A stretch of DNA of 64,000 nucleotides, from contig JAHEGO010000069.1 of assembly GCA_024645045.1 (NCBI GenBank), positions 57,698-121,697 of the forward strand, given 5' to 3'. The notes beneath the pieces were generated by a model. It did no database searches and was not told the DNA's origin. It worked only from the letters and a program-made list of their open reading frames with translations. The DNA is from Sphingobacteriaceae bacterium. Its GTDB lineage: Bacteria > Bacteroidota > Bacteroidia > Sphingobacteriales > Sphingobacteriaceae. Positions 18,298 to 28,230 of the stretch are shown piece by piece; the first letter of the stretch is position 1, and every line of letters begins with the position of its first letter. Position numbers and translations under genes: made by a program.

Positions 18298-18418
18298 TTT
18301 TCATGTTTTATGTTTCGGATACAAAGAAAATAATCTTAATTGGTTTTAGTCAATCTTAATTTTCAACATATCAACATTTTAAAGATACAAAAAACCTAAA
18401 TTAAAAACCAAATTTAAA

Positions 18419-19717
<1,299 letters not shown>

Positions 19718-19740
19718 TTATTTAAAATTAATTCAGTTGA

Positions 19741-20838
19741 TTAGTTTAACATTGCCACAAAGTCATCGAATAAATACCTTGAATCATGTGGTCCAGGAGA
19801 AGACTCTGGATGGTATTGAACAGAGAATGCTTTTTTGCCTTTCACTCTAATTCCTTCTATGCTTTGGTCGTTTAAATTAATATGGGTGATTTCTACTAAT
19901 TTAGATTGGTGAACATCTTCAGGGATAACTCCAAAACCATGGTTTTGAGATGTTACTTCACAATGGTTGATGATCACATTTTTAACAGGATGATTTAATC
20001 CACGATGGCCATTAAACATTTTGTGTGTACGAATGCCATTTGCTTGCGCTAATAATTGATGGCCTAAGCAAATTCCAAAAAGTGGTTGTTCTGCTGCTAA
20101 TATATTTTTTACCGTTTCTATTGCATAAGGCATTGCTGCTGGGTCTCCAGGGCCATTAGAAATGAAATAGCCATCAGGATTCCAAGCTTTCATTTCTTCA
20201 AAAGAAGTTTTTGCAGGGAATACTTTTACTAATACATCACGTTCGTTAAAGCATCTTAAAATATTTTTCTTAACACCTAAGTCTAAAACGGCAACTTTCT
20301 TTTTTGCATTTTCGTCGCCTAACAAATAGGCAGTTTTTGTACTCACTAATGAAGAAAGTTCTAAGCCATCCATTGAAGGTGTTGCCGCTAATTTTTCTTT
20401 CAATTCTTCTATAGTAAAGTTCTCAGAAGAAATAATAGCATTCATTGCACCTTTTGCTCTAATATGGCGAACCAATTGTCGAGTATCTACATCAGAAATA
20501 CCAACAATATGGTCTTCAGAAAAATAATCTTGAATTGACTTTTCTGCCATTTTTCTAGAAAAACCTACATTGAAATTTTTGCAAACCAAACCAGCAATTT
20601 TAATAGACTCTGATTCTACATCTGCTTCAGCTATACCATAATTTCCAATATGGGCATTTGTCGTAACCATAATTTGACCAAAATAAGAAGGGTCGGTGAA
20701 AATCTCTTGGTAGCCAGTCATGCCGGTGTTGAAACATATTTCGCCAGTTGTGGTCCCAATTTTGCCTGCGGCCTTGCCTTTAAATACGCTACCGTCTGCT
20801 AAAAGCAATACTGCCGGTATGCTGCTAATTTCTGCCAT
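19741..20838 (-). CDS. carA: Carbamoyl-phosphate synthase small (glutaminase) subunit
   Basis: This 365-aa subunit supplies ammonia from glutamine for carbamoyl phosphate in pyrimidine and arginine synthesis. The start chosen is ATG 20838 (MAEISSIPAVLLLADG), because the 34-codon extension in the ORF track overlaps a terminator hairpin and has no resemblance to the family. The class I amidotransferase domain shows the nucleophile in FGICLGHQLLA and the His/Glu pair in QYHPESSPGPHD. carB is not in the window. The leader suggests attenuation control. Confidence 0.95.
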   Translation of the reverse strand: MAEISSIPAVLLLADGSVFKGKAAGKIGTTTGEICFNTGMTGYQEIFTDPSYFGQIMVTTNAHIGNYGIAEADVESESIKIAGLVCKNFNVGFSRKMAEKSIQDYFSEDHIVGISDVDTRQLVRHIRAKGAMNAIISSENFTIEELKEKLAATPSMDGLELSSLVSTKTAYLLGDENAKKKVAVLDLGVKKNILRCFNERDVLVKVFPAKTSFEEMKAWNPDGYFISNGPGDPAAMPYAIETVKNILAAEQPLFGICLGHQLLAQANGIRTHKMFNGHRGLNHPVKNVIINHCEVTSQNHGFGVIPEDVHQSKLVEITHINLNDQSIEGIRVKGKKAFSVQYHPESSPGPHDSRYLFDDFVAMLN

Positions 20839-20860
20839 ATTATTTTTTGTTTTTGGGTAT

Positions 20861-20889
20861 AAAAAAGGCCTTGTAGTATCTACAAAGCC
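20861..20889 (-). promoter_or_regulatory. Intrinsic terminator in the carA leader (probable attenuator)
   Basis: The minus-strand RNA GGCUUUGUAG AUA CUACAAGGCC forms a 10-bp stem (one G-U) followed by six U residues, ending about 22 nt before the carA ATG. No minus-strand gene lies upstream for several kilobases that this could terminate, because panB and rluA run the other way. A second short hairpin with a GAAA loop (GATCG/CGATC, 20914-20927) lies 5' of it in the leader. Confidence 0.75.
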
Positions 20890-20968
20890 GCTGTTCCAGA
20901 AATGATTAATTTGGATCGTTTCCGATCGAACAAAAATCAATGCATTTTTGGAGTGTTTTCATCGAATG

Positions 20969-20976
20969 CAAAGGTA
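20969..20976 (-). promoter_or_regulatory. Probable carA promoter -7 element
   Basis: The minus strand reads TACCTTTG, matching TAnnTTTG. Initiation about 6-7 nt downstream would give a leader of roughly 125 nt that contains the terminator hairpin. No good -33 element is seen at the ideal spacing. Confidence 0.6.
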
Positions 20977-21067
20977 ATAATTTTCAACTATTCTTCCGCT
21001 TTTTTTGAAAGATCAATTTAAAAATCGGACTTTTACTTTGTTGGCAGAAAAAACCCAAAATTGGACG

Positions 21068-21075
21068 TAAATTTG
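21068..21075 (+). promoter_or_regulatory. Probable panB promoter -7 element
   Basis: TAAATTTG matches TAnnTTTG and lies 37 nt before the panB start. It is divergent from the carA promoter about 90 nt away. The -33 element is poorly spaced. Confidence 0.55.
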
Positions 21076-21112
21076 CCATTAGAAATTTTTAATATAACAA
21101 AAGCGAAAAAAC

Positions 21113-21928
21113 ATGTCTGTTCATAAAGAAACCAAAAGAATAACCACGCATACGCTTCATGAAATGAAGTCTAAAAAAGAACAAATCGCGATGTTAACTG
21201 CATACGATTATTCTACTGCTTTAATTTTGGATGAGGCAGGAATAGATGTATTGTTAGTAGGCGATTCCGCATCCAATGTGATGGCAGGGCATGAAACAAC
21301 ATTACCTATTACGCTTGATCAAATGATATACCATGCTTCCTCAGTAGTGAGAGCAGTGAAACGTGCTTTAGTTGTAGTTGATTTGCCATTTGGTTCATAT
21401 CAAGGTAATTCAAAAGAAGCCTTGCAATCTTCTATTAGAATTATGAAGGAATCTGGTGCGCATGCAGTAAAGTTAGAAGGTGGCGCAGAAGTCAAAGAAT
21501 CAATTGAAAGGATTATATCTGCAGGTGTTCCGGTTATGGGGCATTTGGGTTTAACGCCGCAATCTATATATAAATTTGGAACATATACTGTTAGGGCAAA
21601 AGAACAAGCTGAAGCAGATAAATTAATTTCAGATGCCAAAGTTTTGCAAGAAGCAGGTTGCTTCGCCTTAGTTTTAGAAAAAATTCCAGCTAGTTTAGCA
21701 AAAAAAGTCGCAGACGAATTAACCATTCCAATTATTGGTATAGGAGCAGGAGCAGGTGTTGACGGTCAAGTTTTGGTAGTGAATGATTTATTAGGTTTAA
21801 CAAAAGGATTTAAACCTCGTTTTTTAAGACAATATTTGAATTTATTTGAAGAAATAAACGGCGCTGTAAAATCATATATCAAAGACGTGAAAACGCACGA
21901 ATTCCCGAACGAAAAGGAGCAATATTAA
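21113..21928 (+). CDS. panB: 3-methyl-2-oxobutanoate hydroxymethyltransferase
   Basis: This 271-aa enzyme transfers a hydroxymethyl group from methylene-tetrahydrofolate to 2-oxoisovalerate, the first committed step toward pantothenate and CoA. The metal and substrate motifs [51 protein letters not shown] and [10 protein letters not shown] are intact, and length is typical. It is followed 4 nt later by an RluA-family gene, so both are likely one transcript. Other pan genes are not in the window. Confidence 0.96.
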   Translation: MSVHKETKRITTHTLHEMKSKKEQIAMLTAYDYSTALILDEAGIDVLLVGDSASNVMAGHETTLPITLDQMIYHASSVVRAVKRALVVVDLPFGSYQGNSKEALQSSIRIMKESGAHAVKLEGGAEVKESIERIISAGVPVMGHLGLTPQSIYKFGTYTVRAKEQAEADKLISDAKVLQEAGCFALVLEKIPASLAKKVADELTIPIIGIGAGAGVDGQVLVVNDLLGLTKGFKPRFLRQYLNLFEEINGAVKSYIKDVKTHEFPNEKEQY

Positions 21929-21932
21929 TTAC

Positions 21933-22613
21933 ATGCGTATTATTTTCGAAGACAATCATTTATTGGTCATCAATAAAGACGCAGGTGTTTTGGTCCAAGG
22001 TGACAAAACGGGAGATACCCCTTTATCGGATTTAGCTAAAGCATACGTTAAAGAAAAATACCAAAAACCTGGTGATGTTTTCATGGGCGTCATTCATCGC
22101 ATTGATCGACCGGTTAGTGGGTTAGTGCTAATGGCTAGAACTAGCAAAGCTTTGGAGCGCATGAATGACCAATTCAAAAACAGACACATCGAAAAAAAAT
22201 ATTTAGCAGTGGTAAGAAATCAGCCACCTGCAACAGCTGGGAATTTGGTGCATTGGTTAATAAAAAACCCTGAAACCAATGTGACCAAAGCATACGATAA
22301 AGAGGTACCCAACAGCATGCGTTCAGAATTAAATTACAGACTTCTTGGAACTCTTGATGGATTTTATTTATTAGAGGTAAATCCAATTACTGGAAGGCCG
22401 CATCAAATTAGGGTGCAATTGGCAAGTATGAATTGCCCTATCGTTGGAGATAATAAATACGGCTATCCTAGAGGCAATAAAGATAAAAGTATTTGCTTGC
22501 ATGCATACAATGTAAAGTTTATGCATCCTGTAAAAAAAGAGGAAATGCAACTTTTCGCGGCACTTCCTCTTGATTCTTTTTGGCAAAAATTCTCAACTTT
22601 GCTCTCTAAATAA
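21933..22613 (+). CDS. RluA-family RNA pseudouridine synthase
   Basis: This 226-aa protein has the RluA catalytic motif HRIDRPVSGLVLMARTSKAL (about 53-72) with its essential aspartate, the KKYLAVV motif and the C-terminal GRPHQIRVQLAS and HAYNVKFMHP motifs. There is no S4 RNA-binding domain, so it is a short-form member (RluC/RluA/TruC-like) that modifies rRNA or tRNA; the exact target site cannot be assigned. It is coupled to panB and ends one base before the convergent esterase gene ends. Confidence 0.9.
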   Translation: MRIIFEDNHLLVINKDAGVLVQGDKTGDTPLSDLAKAYVKEKYQKPGDVFMGVIHRIDRPVSGLVLMARTSKALERMNDQFKNRHIEKKYLAVVRNQPPATAGNLVHWLIKNPETNVTKAYDKEVPNSMRSELNYRLLGTLDGFYLLEVNPITGRPHQIRVQLASMNCPIVGDNKYGYPRGNKDKSICLHAYNVKFMHPVKKEEMQLFAALPLDSFWQKFSTLLSK

Positions 22614-23900
22614 TTATTCTTTTATTATGCGTTCATAAATAATTCCTTCGTTGGAAATAATTTTCAGCATATAAATTCCTGAATTTAAATTTGACAAGTT
22701 CAATTCCATCTGATTGGAATGATTTCCTATTTGAACTAAAACAGTCCTTCCGGTTATGTCTTGTAAATTTATTAATTCTATACTTGATTGTCCGTTTCTT
22801 AATTCGATGTAAGCACTATGCTTGCTTGGGTTTGGATAAATTTTTGCAGCCTTTACAGCAACTGAATAAATGCCTGTTAAAGGACAATTTGCACTGTCAA
22901 TTTCATTGATGTGTGTAAATGGATTATTCCCAGTTAATTTTAAAACATCGTAGTATAAAAATTGACTAACAAATAATATTGTGGTGTCCATCCATTGTTT
23001 TTGAGCAGGTAATGATCCGTAGAAAGGCACATGGTCTTGTCCGCAATAAGTATAGAAACGGTTAACCATATTTTTGTTATTCAAAGACTTTCTGATACTA
23101 CTGCTGCCACTCACATTTAATAAAGGTATAGTGTTGAATAATTTAATTACTGCTGTGCCATAAGGGACCGTATTGTCTGCTGTACCATGCATGTTTAATA
23201 CAGGTATGTTGTGGTCTTTTGTTTGGATCCATGATGTATCACCAATGGCGCCACATAGATTAATAACAGCATTTACTTCATCACTATTTGATAAAAGATT
23301 AGTTGTTCCTTTGAAGCCGCCTAATCCTTGTCCACCGGGAACATATGCGCTGGTATCAACACCCGCAACAAGTTCTTGAGGCTCATCTAAAAATGCAACA
23401 TGCAATGCGGTAAATCCACCAGCCGAAGAACCGCCATAAATTATCATGTTGGTGTCAATTAGGTATTGTGCAGCATTTGCTCGTACATGTCTAACCGCTG
23501 CACGTCCATCTTGCATGGCACGCCATACGGCTCTTTTAGCATTTGTTGCATCAAATGTTTCGTAACCTAAACGGTAATTTTGCGAAACAGTTACATAGCC
23601 TCTTTTTGCAAAAGCCCTGCAAAGTGCTACAACATCTGCAGTTTCTTTAGAACCTGAAAGAAAAGATCCACCGTGCGTAAAAAACACAACTGGTCTTTTA
23701 GTTAGTGAATCATTTTTGGGTAAATAAATATCATATAATTGATCTTCGGGTGTAGAAGAATTTGCTGTTACATTTGATCCATATTTTACATTTAAAATAG
23801 AATCGTATGAAAAGCTTGGGCTTAAATATCTTTGCGCTTTTGCTGTTGAAAATATTCCAAAAGTAAAAAGCAAAATGGAGAGGTAAAGTGTTTTTTTCAT
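22614..23900 (-). CDS. Secreted alpha/beta-hydrolase (esterase) with T9SS sorting domain
   Basis: This is a 428-aa secreted protein with signal peptide MKKTLYLSILLFTFGIFSTAKAQ. The hydrolase core has the oxyanion motif FFTHGGSFLSG (about 72-82), the nucleophile elbow YGGSSAGG (Ser about 156), an Asp-containing MHGTADNTVP loop and a late His in GQDHVPF, giving a plausible complete triad. The last 75 residues are a T9SS type A sorting domain (YPNPSKHSAYIELRN ... SGIYMLKI). It resembles BD-FAE or lipase-like carboxylesterases. It probably acts outside the cell on esters; the natural substrate is unknown. It appears monocistronic, downstream of the icd terminator. Confidence 0.88.
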   Translation of the reverse strand: MKKTLYLSILLFTFGIFSTAKAQRYLSPSFSYDSILNVKYGSNVTANSSTPEDQLYDIYLPKNDSLTKRPVVFFTHGGSFLSGSKETADVVALCRAFAKRGYVTVSQNYRLGYETFDATNAKRAVWRAMQDGRAAVRHVRANAAQYLIDTNMIIYGGSSAGGFTALHVAFLDEPQELVAGVDTSAYVPGGQGLGGFKGTTNLLSNSDEVNAVINLCGAIGDTSWIQTKDHNIPVLNMHGTADNTVPYGTAVIKLFNTIPLLNVSGSSSIRKSLNNKNMVNRFYTYCGQDHVPFYGSLPAQKQWMDTTILFVSQFLYYDVLKLTGNNPFTHINEIDSANCPLTGIYSVAVKAAKIYPNPSKHSAYIELRNGQSSIELINLQDITGRTVLVQIGNHSNQMELNLSNLNSGIYMLKIISNEGIIYERIIKE

Positions 23901-23951
23901 TTCTAGGAGTTTGATTATTTGATGAATATAAATAAAAAAAAAGAATGTAAT

Positions 23952-23984
23952 AAAAAAGGCCCAAATCTATTAGAATTGGACCTT
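23952..23984 (-). terminator. Intrinsic terminator after icd
   Basis: The minus-strand stem AAGGTCCAA / TTGGGCCTT (one G-U pair) with an 11-nt loop is followed by six T residues. It lies 19 nt past the icd stop codon. Confidence 0.82.
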
Positions 23985-24002
23985 TTAAATATTAGTTTGG
24001 AA

Positions 24003-25232
24003 TTACATTCCAATTTTAGTTTTTAAATTCTCATCAATTGCCGTTAAGAATTCTTCAGTATATAAATAATGTTCTCCATGGTTTACTTTATTTCCATGAA
24101 TACAAACCGCTAAGTCTTTGGTCATTTTACCAGACTCTACCGTTTCAATACATACTTTTTCTAAAGTTTCGCAGAAATTAATTAAGGCTTGGTTGTTGTC
24201 TAATTTTCCTCTGAATGCTAAACCTCTAGTCCATGCAAAAATAGATGCAATTGGATTTGTAGAAGTAGGTTTACCATTTTGATGATCTCTGAAGTGACGA
24301 GTAACAGTACCATGTGCTGCTTCCGCTTCCATAGTTCCACCATCCGGTGTAATTAAAACAGACGTCATTAAACCTAACGAACCAAAACCTTGTGCTACGG
24401 TATCAGATTGAACGTCACCGTCGTAATTTTTACAAGCCCAAACAAAATTTCCATTCCATTTTAAAGCACTTGCAACCATGTCATCGATGAGTCTGTGTTC
24501 ATATGTAATTCCCACAGCATCCATTTTAGTTTTAAATTCTTTTTGATAAATCTCTTCAAAAATATCTTTAAATCTACCATCGTATTTTTTCAAAATGGTA
24601 TTTTTAGTCGATAAATATAAAGGCCATTTTTTGTTTATCGCTTGGTTGAAACATGCTCTAGCAAAGCCTTCTATAGATTCGTCTGTATTGTACATTGATA
24701 AAGCAACACCATCACCTTTAAATTGGTATACTTCATGTTCAATTACCGTTCCATCTTCACCTTCAAATTTAATTGTTAATTTACCTTTTCCTTTTGTTAC
24801 GAAATCGGTTGCGCGGTATTGGTCTCCGAATGCATGGCGTCCAATACAAATTGGTGCAGTCCAGTTTGGAACTAAGCGAGGAATATTGTTCATCACAATT
24901 GGCTCACGAAACACAGTTCCGTCTAAAATATTTCTGATGGTGCCGTTTGGCGATTTCCACATTTGTTTTAAAGAGAATTCTTTTACTCTTGCTTCGTCAG
25001 GAGTAATGGTTGCGCATTTGATACCAACGTTATATTTTTTGATGGCTTCTGCTGCATCAACGGTAACTTGGTCGTTTGTTGCATCTCTGTGCTCCATACC
25101 CAAGTCAAAATATTTGATATCTAATTCTAGATATGGATTAATTAATTTATTCTTAATGAAATCCCAGATGATTCTAGTCATTTCATCGCCGTCTAATTCT
25201 ACGACCGGGTTTGCAACTTTTATCTTTGACAT
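24003..25232 (-). CDS. icd: Isocitrate dehydrogenase (NADP-dependent), type II
   Basis: This 409-aa homodimeric-type enzyme oxidatively decarboxylates isocitrate to 2-oxoglutarate in the TCA cycle. It belongs to the eukaryote-like subfamily II, shown by [38 protein letters not shown] and [23 protein letters not shown]. Length and catalytic residues fit. The antisense 215-aa ORF across it is a shadow. The promoter is recognisable upstream, and a terminator lies downstream. Confidence 0.96.
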   Translation of the reverse strand: MSKIKVANPVVELDGDEMTRIIWDFIKNKLINPYLELDIKYFDLGMEHRDATNDQVTVDAAEAIKKYNVGIKCATITPDEARVKEFSLKQMWKSPNGTIRNILDGTVFREPIVMNNIPRLVPNWTAPICIGRHAFGDQYRATDFVTKGKGKLTIKFEGEDGTVIEHEVYQFKGDGVALSMYNTDESIEGFARACFNQAINKKWPLYLSTKNTILKKYDGRFKDIFEEIYQKEFKTKMDAVGITYEHRLIDDMVASALKWNGNFVWACKNYDGDVQSDTVAQGFGSLGLMTSVLITPDGGTMEAEAAHGTVTRHFRDHQNGKPTSTNPIASIFAWTRGLAFRGKLDNNQALINFCETLEKVCIETVESGKMTKDLAVCIHGNKVNHGEHYLYTEEFLTAIDENLKTKIGM

Positions 25233-25251
25233 AACTATATAATTTTGAGTG

Positions 25252-25282
25252 CAAATTTACATTTTTCTATAAGAGCAAACAA
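25252..25282 (-). promoter_or_regulatory. icd promoter
   Basis: The minus strand reads TAAATTTG (25259-25252), matching TAnnTTTG, with a TTG at 25282-25280 exactly 20 nt upstream as the -33 element. The 5' untranslated region would be about 12-14 nt and has no Shine-Dalgarno sequence. Confidence 0.72.
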
Positions 25283-25321
25283 GAAAAATGAAGATCAAAA
25301 TGCTTGAAAAAGAAGCTTTTG

Positions 25322-25987
25322 TTAATATTCAGAATCTAAACCTAATTTATCCTTAAGGCTAAGCAAAATTGGTTTCTTTTCGGCCATTGCTTTAAACTTT
25401 TCAGAAGTTGTATAAGGTTTATTGGCGCTTAAGTCTTGGTTTATGGTTATTTTGAAATCAATGAGATGGTTATTTAGCGAGGCGCGTAAGTGTTGATTAA
25501 TAGCACCTTTTTCTGTTAAAAATAAATCTGATTGAATTTTATTGCTGACACTAATTTCATATTGAAAATCACCGATAGGCTTAGGGTCTAGGTGCTCCAA
25601 TAATGAATTTAATGAAATGAGGTTTCTGTCTTTAAGTTTTTGAATAGATTCGTTCCAATAGATTTTAAAGTCTGATTCCTGATACGCATCTTTTGGTAAT
25701 TCTTTTTCTTCTTCTTTAACAACCACAGGCTGCACATAACTACCCGATCTTACTTCTTCCATGGTTGGCAACTTGAATCCCGACCTGCCAATAATGGACG
25801 GTTTAATTGTACTGGTATTTTGAATAGCAATAGGATTATTTTCAACAGCAACAGGAATAATTACTTTAGCTTCAGGTTGAGGGTCTTCTAATATTGGCGC
25901 TTTAGGCTGTGTTTGTTGAGTTTCAGCAGGCGCATTAACAATAAGAGTTTGTTTTTCGCTTGGTGCTGGTGCAGCTTCGTTAGTTAT
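25322..25987 (-). CDS. dnaX: DNA polymerase III tau-specific C-terminal part (reached by -1 frameshift)
   Basis: This reading frame has no start codon near its beginning but is open from the A10 run of dnaX (25987) to a TAA at 25322, giving 221 residues. It starts ITNEAAPAPSEKQTLIVNAP and continues through a Pro/Gln/Glu-rich linker into a compact C-terminal domain (ESDFKIYWNESIQKLKDRN ... KDKLGLDSEY), as expected for the tau region that binds the polymerase alpha subunit and the helicase. The ORF track lists only its last 149 codons from an internal Met. Fused to the upstream frame it gives a 602-aa tau, a normal length. Confidence 0.85.
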   Translation of the reverse strand: MTNEAAPAPSEKQTLIVNAPAETQQTQPKAPILEDPQPEAKVIIPVAVENNPIAIQNTSTIKPSIIGRSGFKLPTMEEVRSGSYVQPVVVKEEEKELPKDAYQESDFKIYWNESIQKLKDRNLISLNSLLEHLDPKPIGDFQYEISVSNKIQSDLFLTEKGAINQHLRASLNNHLIDFKITINQDLSANKPYTTSEKFKAMAEKKPILLSLKDKLGLDSEY

Positions 25988-25996
25988 TTTTTTTTT
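25984..25996 (-). promoter_or_regulatory. dnaX A10 slippery site and frame-0 stop
   Basis: The minus strand reads GGAGGT followed by ten A residues and TAA. In frame 0 this is GTA AAA AAA AAA TAA; a -1 shift re-reads the last A and gives AAA ATA ACT AAC, which stays open. The GGAGG just upstream could act as a stimulatory Shine-Dalgarno-like element. Downstream I see only a weak GCTG-CAC-CAGC hairpin. Confidence 0.75.
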
Positions 25997-27129
25997 ACCT
26001 CCGACGTTGCTGAAGGAAGTTGACTTAAATTAATTGCTGCATTGATATGACACATTTTCATTAAAGCAAGCTCGACGTGAAGTCTTTGGTTTTTACTTTG
26101 CTTATAATGTATGTCGCATTGATTGGCAATATTTAGTGCCGTTAATAAAAGTGATGCACTAATATCTGCTGCTTGTTTTAAATATTTTTGTTTAATAGAC
26201 TCGGTTACTTTCAATAAAACAATTGTTTGCGGATCTTTGCAAACCAAAAGGTTTCTGAAGTGCTCGCTTAATCCTATGATGAAATTATTTCCATCAAACC
26301 CGTTGTCTAAAATTTCATCAAAAGTTAATAGAATGCTGCGCATGTCTTCTGATGCAATGGCATCGGTAATTTTAAAATAATAATCGTAATCGAGGATGTT
26401 TAAATTATCGATGACTGATTTATAGGTTAAATTATTTCCAGCAAATGAAACCAATTGGTCAAACATAGAAAGTGCGTCGCGTAAAGCGCCATCTGCTTTC
26501 TGTGCAATGATGTGAAGGGCTTCTGGCTCGGTAGCAATTTGTTCACTTTTTGCAATAAAATACAAGTGTGTTGCAATGTCTTCTACTTGAATTCTGTTAA
26601 AGTCGAATATTTGACAACGAGATAAAATAGTTGGAATAATTTTATGTTTTTCCGTAGTTGCTAAAATAAAAATAGCATATGGAGGAGGTTCTTCCAATGT
26701 TTTTAAAAATGCATTGAATGCACTGGTAGAAAGCATGTGTACCTCGTCAATGATATAAATTTTATATCTACCTGAAGGTGGTGCAAACCTAACCTGCTCT
26801 ACTAAACTTCTAATATCGTCTACCGAATTGTTAGAAGCAGCATCGAGTTCATGTACGTTTAATGAATTTCCGTTTTTAAATGAAATGCAAGACTCGCATT
26901 GATCACAAGCCTCCATTGCTGGAGTTGGATTTAGGCAATTGATAGTTTTTGCTAAAATTCTAGCGCAGGTTGTTTTTCCAACACCTCTTGGTCCGCAAAA
27001 TAAAAATGCTTGGGCAAGGTGATTGTTTTTGATGGCATTTTTTAATGTATTGGTAATATGCGCTTGTCCAACAACCGTGTCAAAGGTTGCAGGCCTGTAT
27101 TTTCTAGCCGATACAATAAAATTATCCAT
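25984..27129 (-). CDS. dnaX: DNA polymerase III gamma form (clamp-loader ATPase)
   Basis: This 381-aa frame-0 product corresponds to the gamma form of DnaX, the AAA+ motor of the clamp loader that places the sliding clamp on primed DNA. Residues show SARKYRPATFDTVVGQ, Walker A GPRGVGKTT (about 46-54), a zinc-binding cluster (CLNPTPAMEACDQCESC), Walker B IYIIDEVHML and the SRC sensor-1 arginine motif (LSRCQIF). It ends in SEVKKK at the A10 run immediately before TAA, just after AAA+ domain III, as gamma does in species with programmed frameshifting. The start ATG (MDNFIVSARKYRP) is unambiguous. Confidence 0.94.
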   Translation of the reverse strand: MDNFIVSARKYRPATFDTVVGQAHITNTLKNAIKNNHLAQAFLFCGPRGVGKTTCARILAKTINCLNPTPAMEACDQCESCISFKNGNSLNVHELDAASNNSVDDIRSLVEQVRFAPPSGRYKIYIIDEVHMLSTSAFNAFLKTLEEPPPYAIFILATTEKHKIIPTILSRCQIFDFNRIQVEDIATHLYFIAKSEQIATEPEALHIIAQKADGALRDALSMFDQLVSFAGNNLTYKSVIDNLNILDYDYYFKITDAIASEDMRSILLTFDEILDNGFDGNNFIIGLSEHFRNLLVCKDPQTIVLLKVTESIKQKYLKQAADISASLLLTALNIANQCDIHYKQSKNQRLHVELALMKMCHINAAINLSQLPSATSEVKKK

Positions 27130-27298
27130 TGGCGCTAAATTAGTTATTTTTTCTGATTTTGAAATGCTGATTTGGCCTCTCGTAATGAATCTTTCATAGA
27201 AATAAGTATTTACTTGAAGACTAGTCTATTAAAATCTTTCTATCAAAAAATAAAAATCAGAGCGCTAATTCGTATTATTGCAAAAATCTTAAACAACC

Positions 27299-28108
27299 AT
27301 GGCATTCGAATTCCATAGCGATTGGGTTACTTATTTTAATCAACAATACGAAAACTCTAAAAATTTCGTATTGCCTTTTATTGCTAAAAGCAAAGCTTTG
27401 TCAACACATTCGAAAGTGATGGAAATTGGTTGTGGCGAGGGTGGAGTTTTAAAAGCTTTTACCGATTTAGGTTGTCAAGTGGTTGGCGTAGATTTAAGCC
27501 CTGAAAGGGTGAAAATGGCAGAAGCATTTATGCAAAGTGAAATCAATGCTGGCCTAGCTAAATTTATTGCTAAAAATATTTACGATGTTGATTTTCAACA
27601 AGATTTTGCAGGATATTTTGATGTCATCATCTTAAAAGACTCCATTGAACATATTCCGGAGCAAGAAAAAATCATTGCACAATTACATCAATATATTGCT
27701 AAAGATGGTGTGATCTTTTTTGGATTCCCACCTTGGTATATGCCATTTGGCGGCCATCAACAAATTGCAAAACACAAATTATTGAGCAAACTGCCATATT
27801 ATCATTTACTGCCAGCTTTTCTATATAAACCATTGTTAAAAGTATTTGGAGAGCCAGAACCTGTAGTAAAAGAATTATTAGAAATTAAGGACACAGGTAT
27901 TTCTATTGAGCGATTTGAACGAATTTGTAAAAAAACAGGATTCGAAATCGTAGCTAAAGACCATTACCTGATTAACCCTATTTATCGATATAAATTCAAT
28001 TTATCGCCTAAAAAGCAGTATAAATTGATACAAAATCTGCCTTTTTTACGCAATTTCTTAACTACCTGCGTTTATTATTTGGTTAGTCCAGTTCAAAAGT
28101 CTGTTTAA
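27299..28108 (+). CDS. Class I SAM-dependent methyltransferase
   Basis: This 269-aa protein has a Rossmann-type methyltransferase fold: motif I VMEIGCGEGGVLKAF (about 40-54), motif II VVGVDLSPERVKMAE, and the post-motif region FDVIILKDSIEHIPEQEK. The C-terminal third has hydrophobic patches (KLPYYHLLPAFLYKPLLKV and the end region) that could associate with a membrane. The substrate is unknown; small molecules, lipids or quinones are all possible. It is divergent from dnaX and stands alone before the ribosomal operon. Confidence 0.85.
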   Translation: MAFEFHSDWVTYFNQQYENSKNFVLPFIAKSKALSTHSKVMEIGCGEGGVLKAFTDLGCQVVGVDLSPERVKMAEAFMQSEINAGLAKFIAKNIYDVDFQQDFAGYFDVIILKDSIEHIPEQEKIIAQLHQYIAKDGVIFFGFPPWYMPFGGHQQIAKHKLLSKLPYYHLLPAFLYKPLLKVFGEPEPVVKELLEIKDTGISIERFERICKKTGFEIVAKDHYLINPIYRYKFNLSPKKQYKLIQNLPFLRNFLTTCVYYLVSPVQKSV

Positions 28109-28143
28109 TTAAGCCTAAATATTCTGATTTTAAGCTAAATAAT

Positions 28144-28175
28144 TTTGCATTTTGACTTTGTAAAAGCTATATTTG
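28144..28175 (+). promoter_or_regulatory. Promoter of the rpsF-rpsR-rplI operon
   Basis: A -33 TTTG (28144-28147) and a -7 TATATTTG (28168-28175) are separated by 20 nt, an ideal Bacteroidota promoter. Near the predicted transcript start is a small hairpin CCGC-AAAAA-GCGG (28180-28192). S6:S18 binds leader hairpins in some bacteria, but this one is too small to claim that. Confidence 0.8.
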
Positions 28176-28230
28176 CAACCCGCAAAAAGCGGAAAAACTA
28201 AACAATTTAAACAAAAAGCAAAGTAACACA

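Noticed and set aside
20839-20940. 34-codon N-terminal extension of carA
   Set aside because: It runs through the leader terminator, does not resemble CarA, and the family start matches the ATG at 20838.
24595-25242. 215-aa plus-strand ORF
   Set aside because: It lies wholly antisense to icd, has no family resemblance and reflects codon bias of the real gene.
28176-28230. S6:S18-binding leader RNA
   Set aside because: Only a 4-bp CCGC/GCGG hairpin is visible in a leader of about 50 nt, too little to claim the known leader motif.
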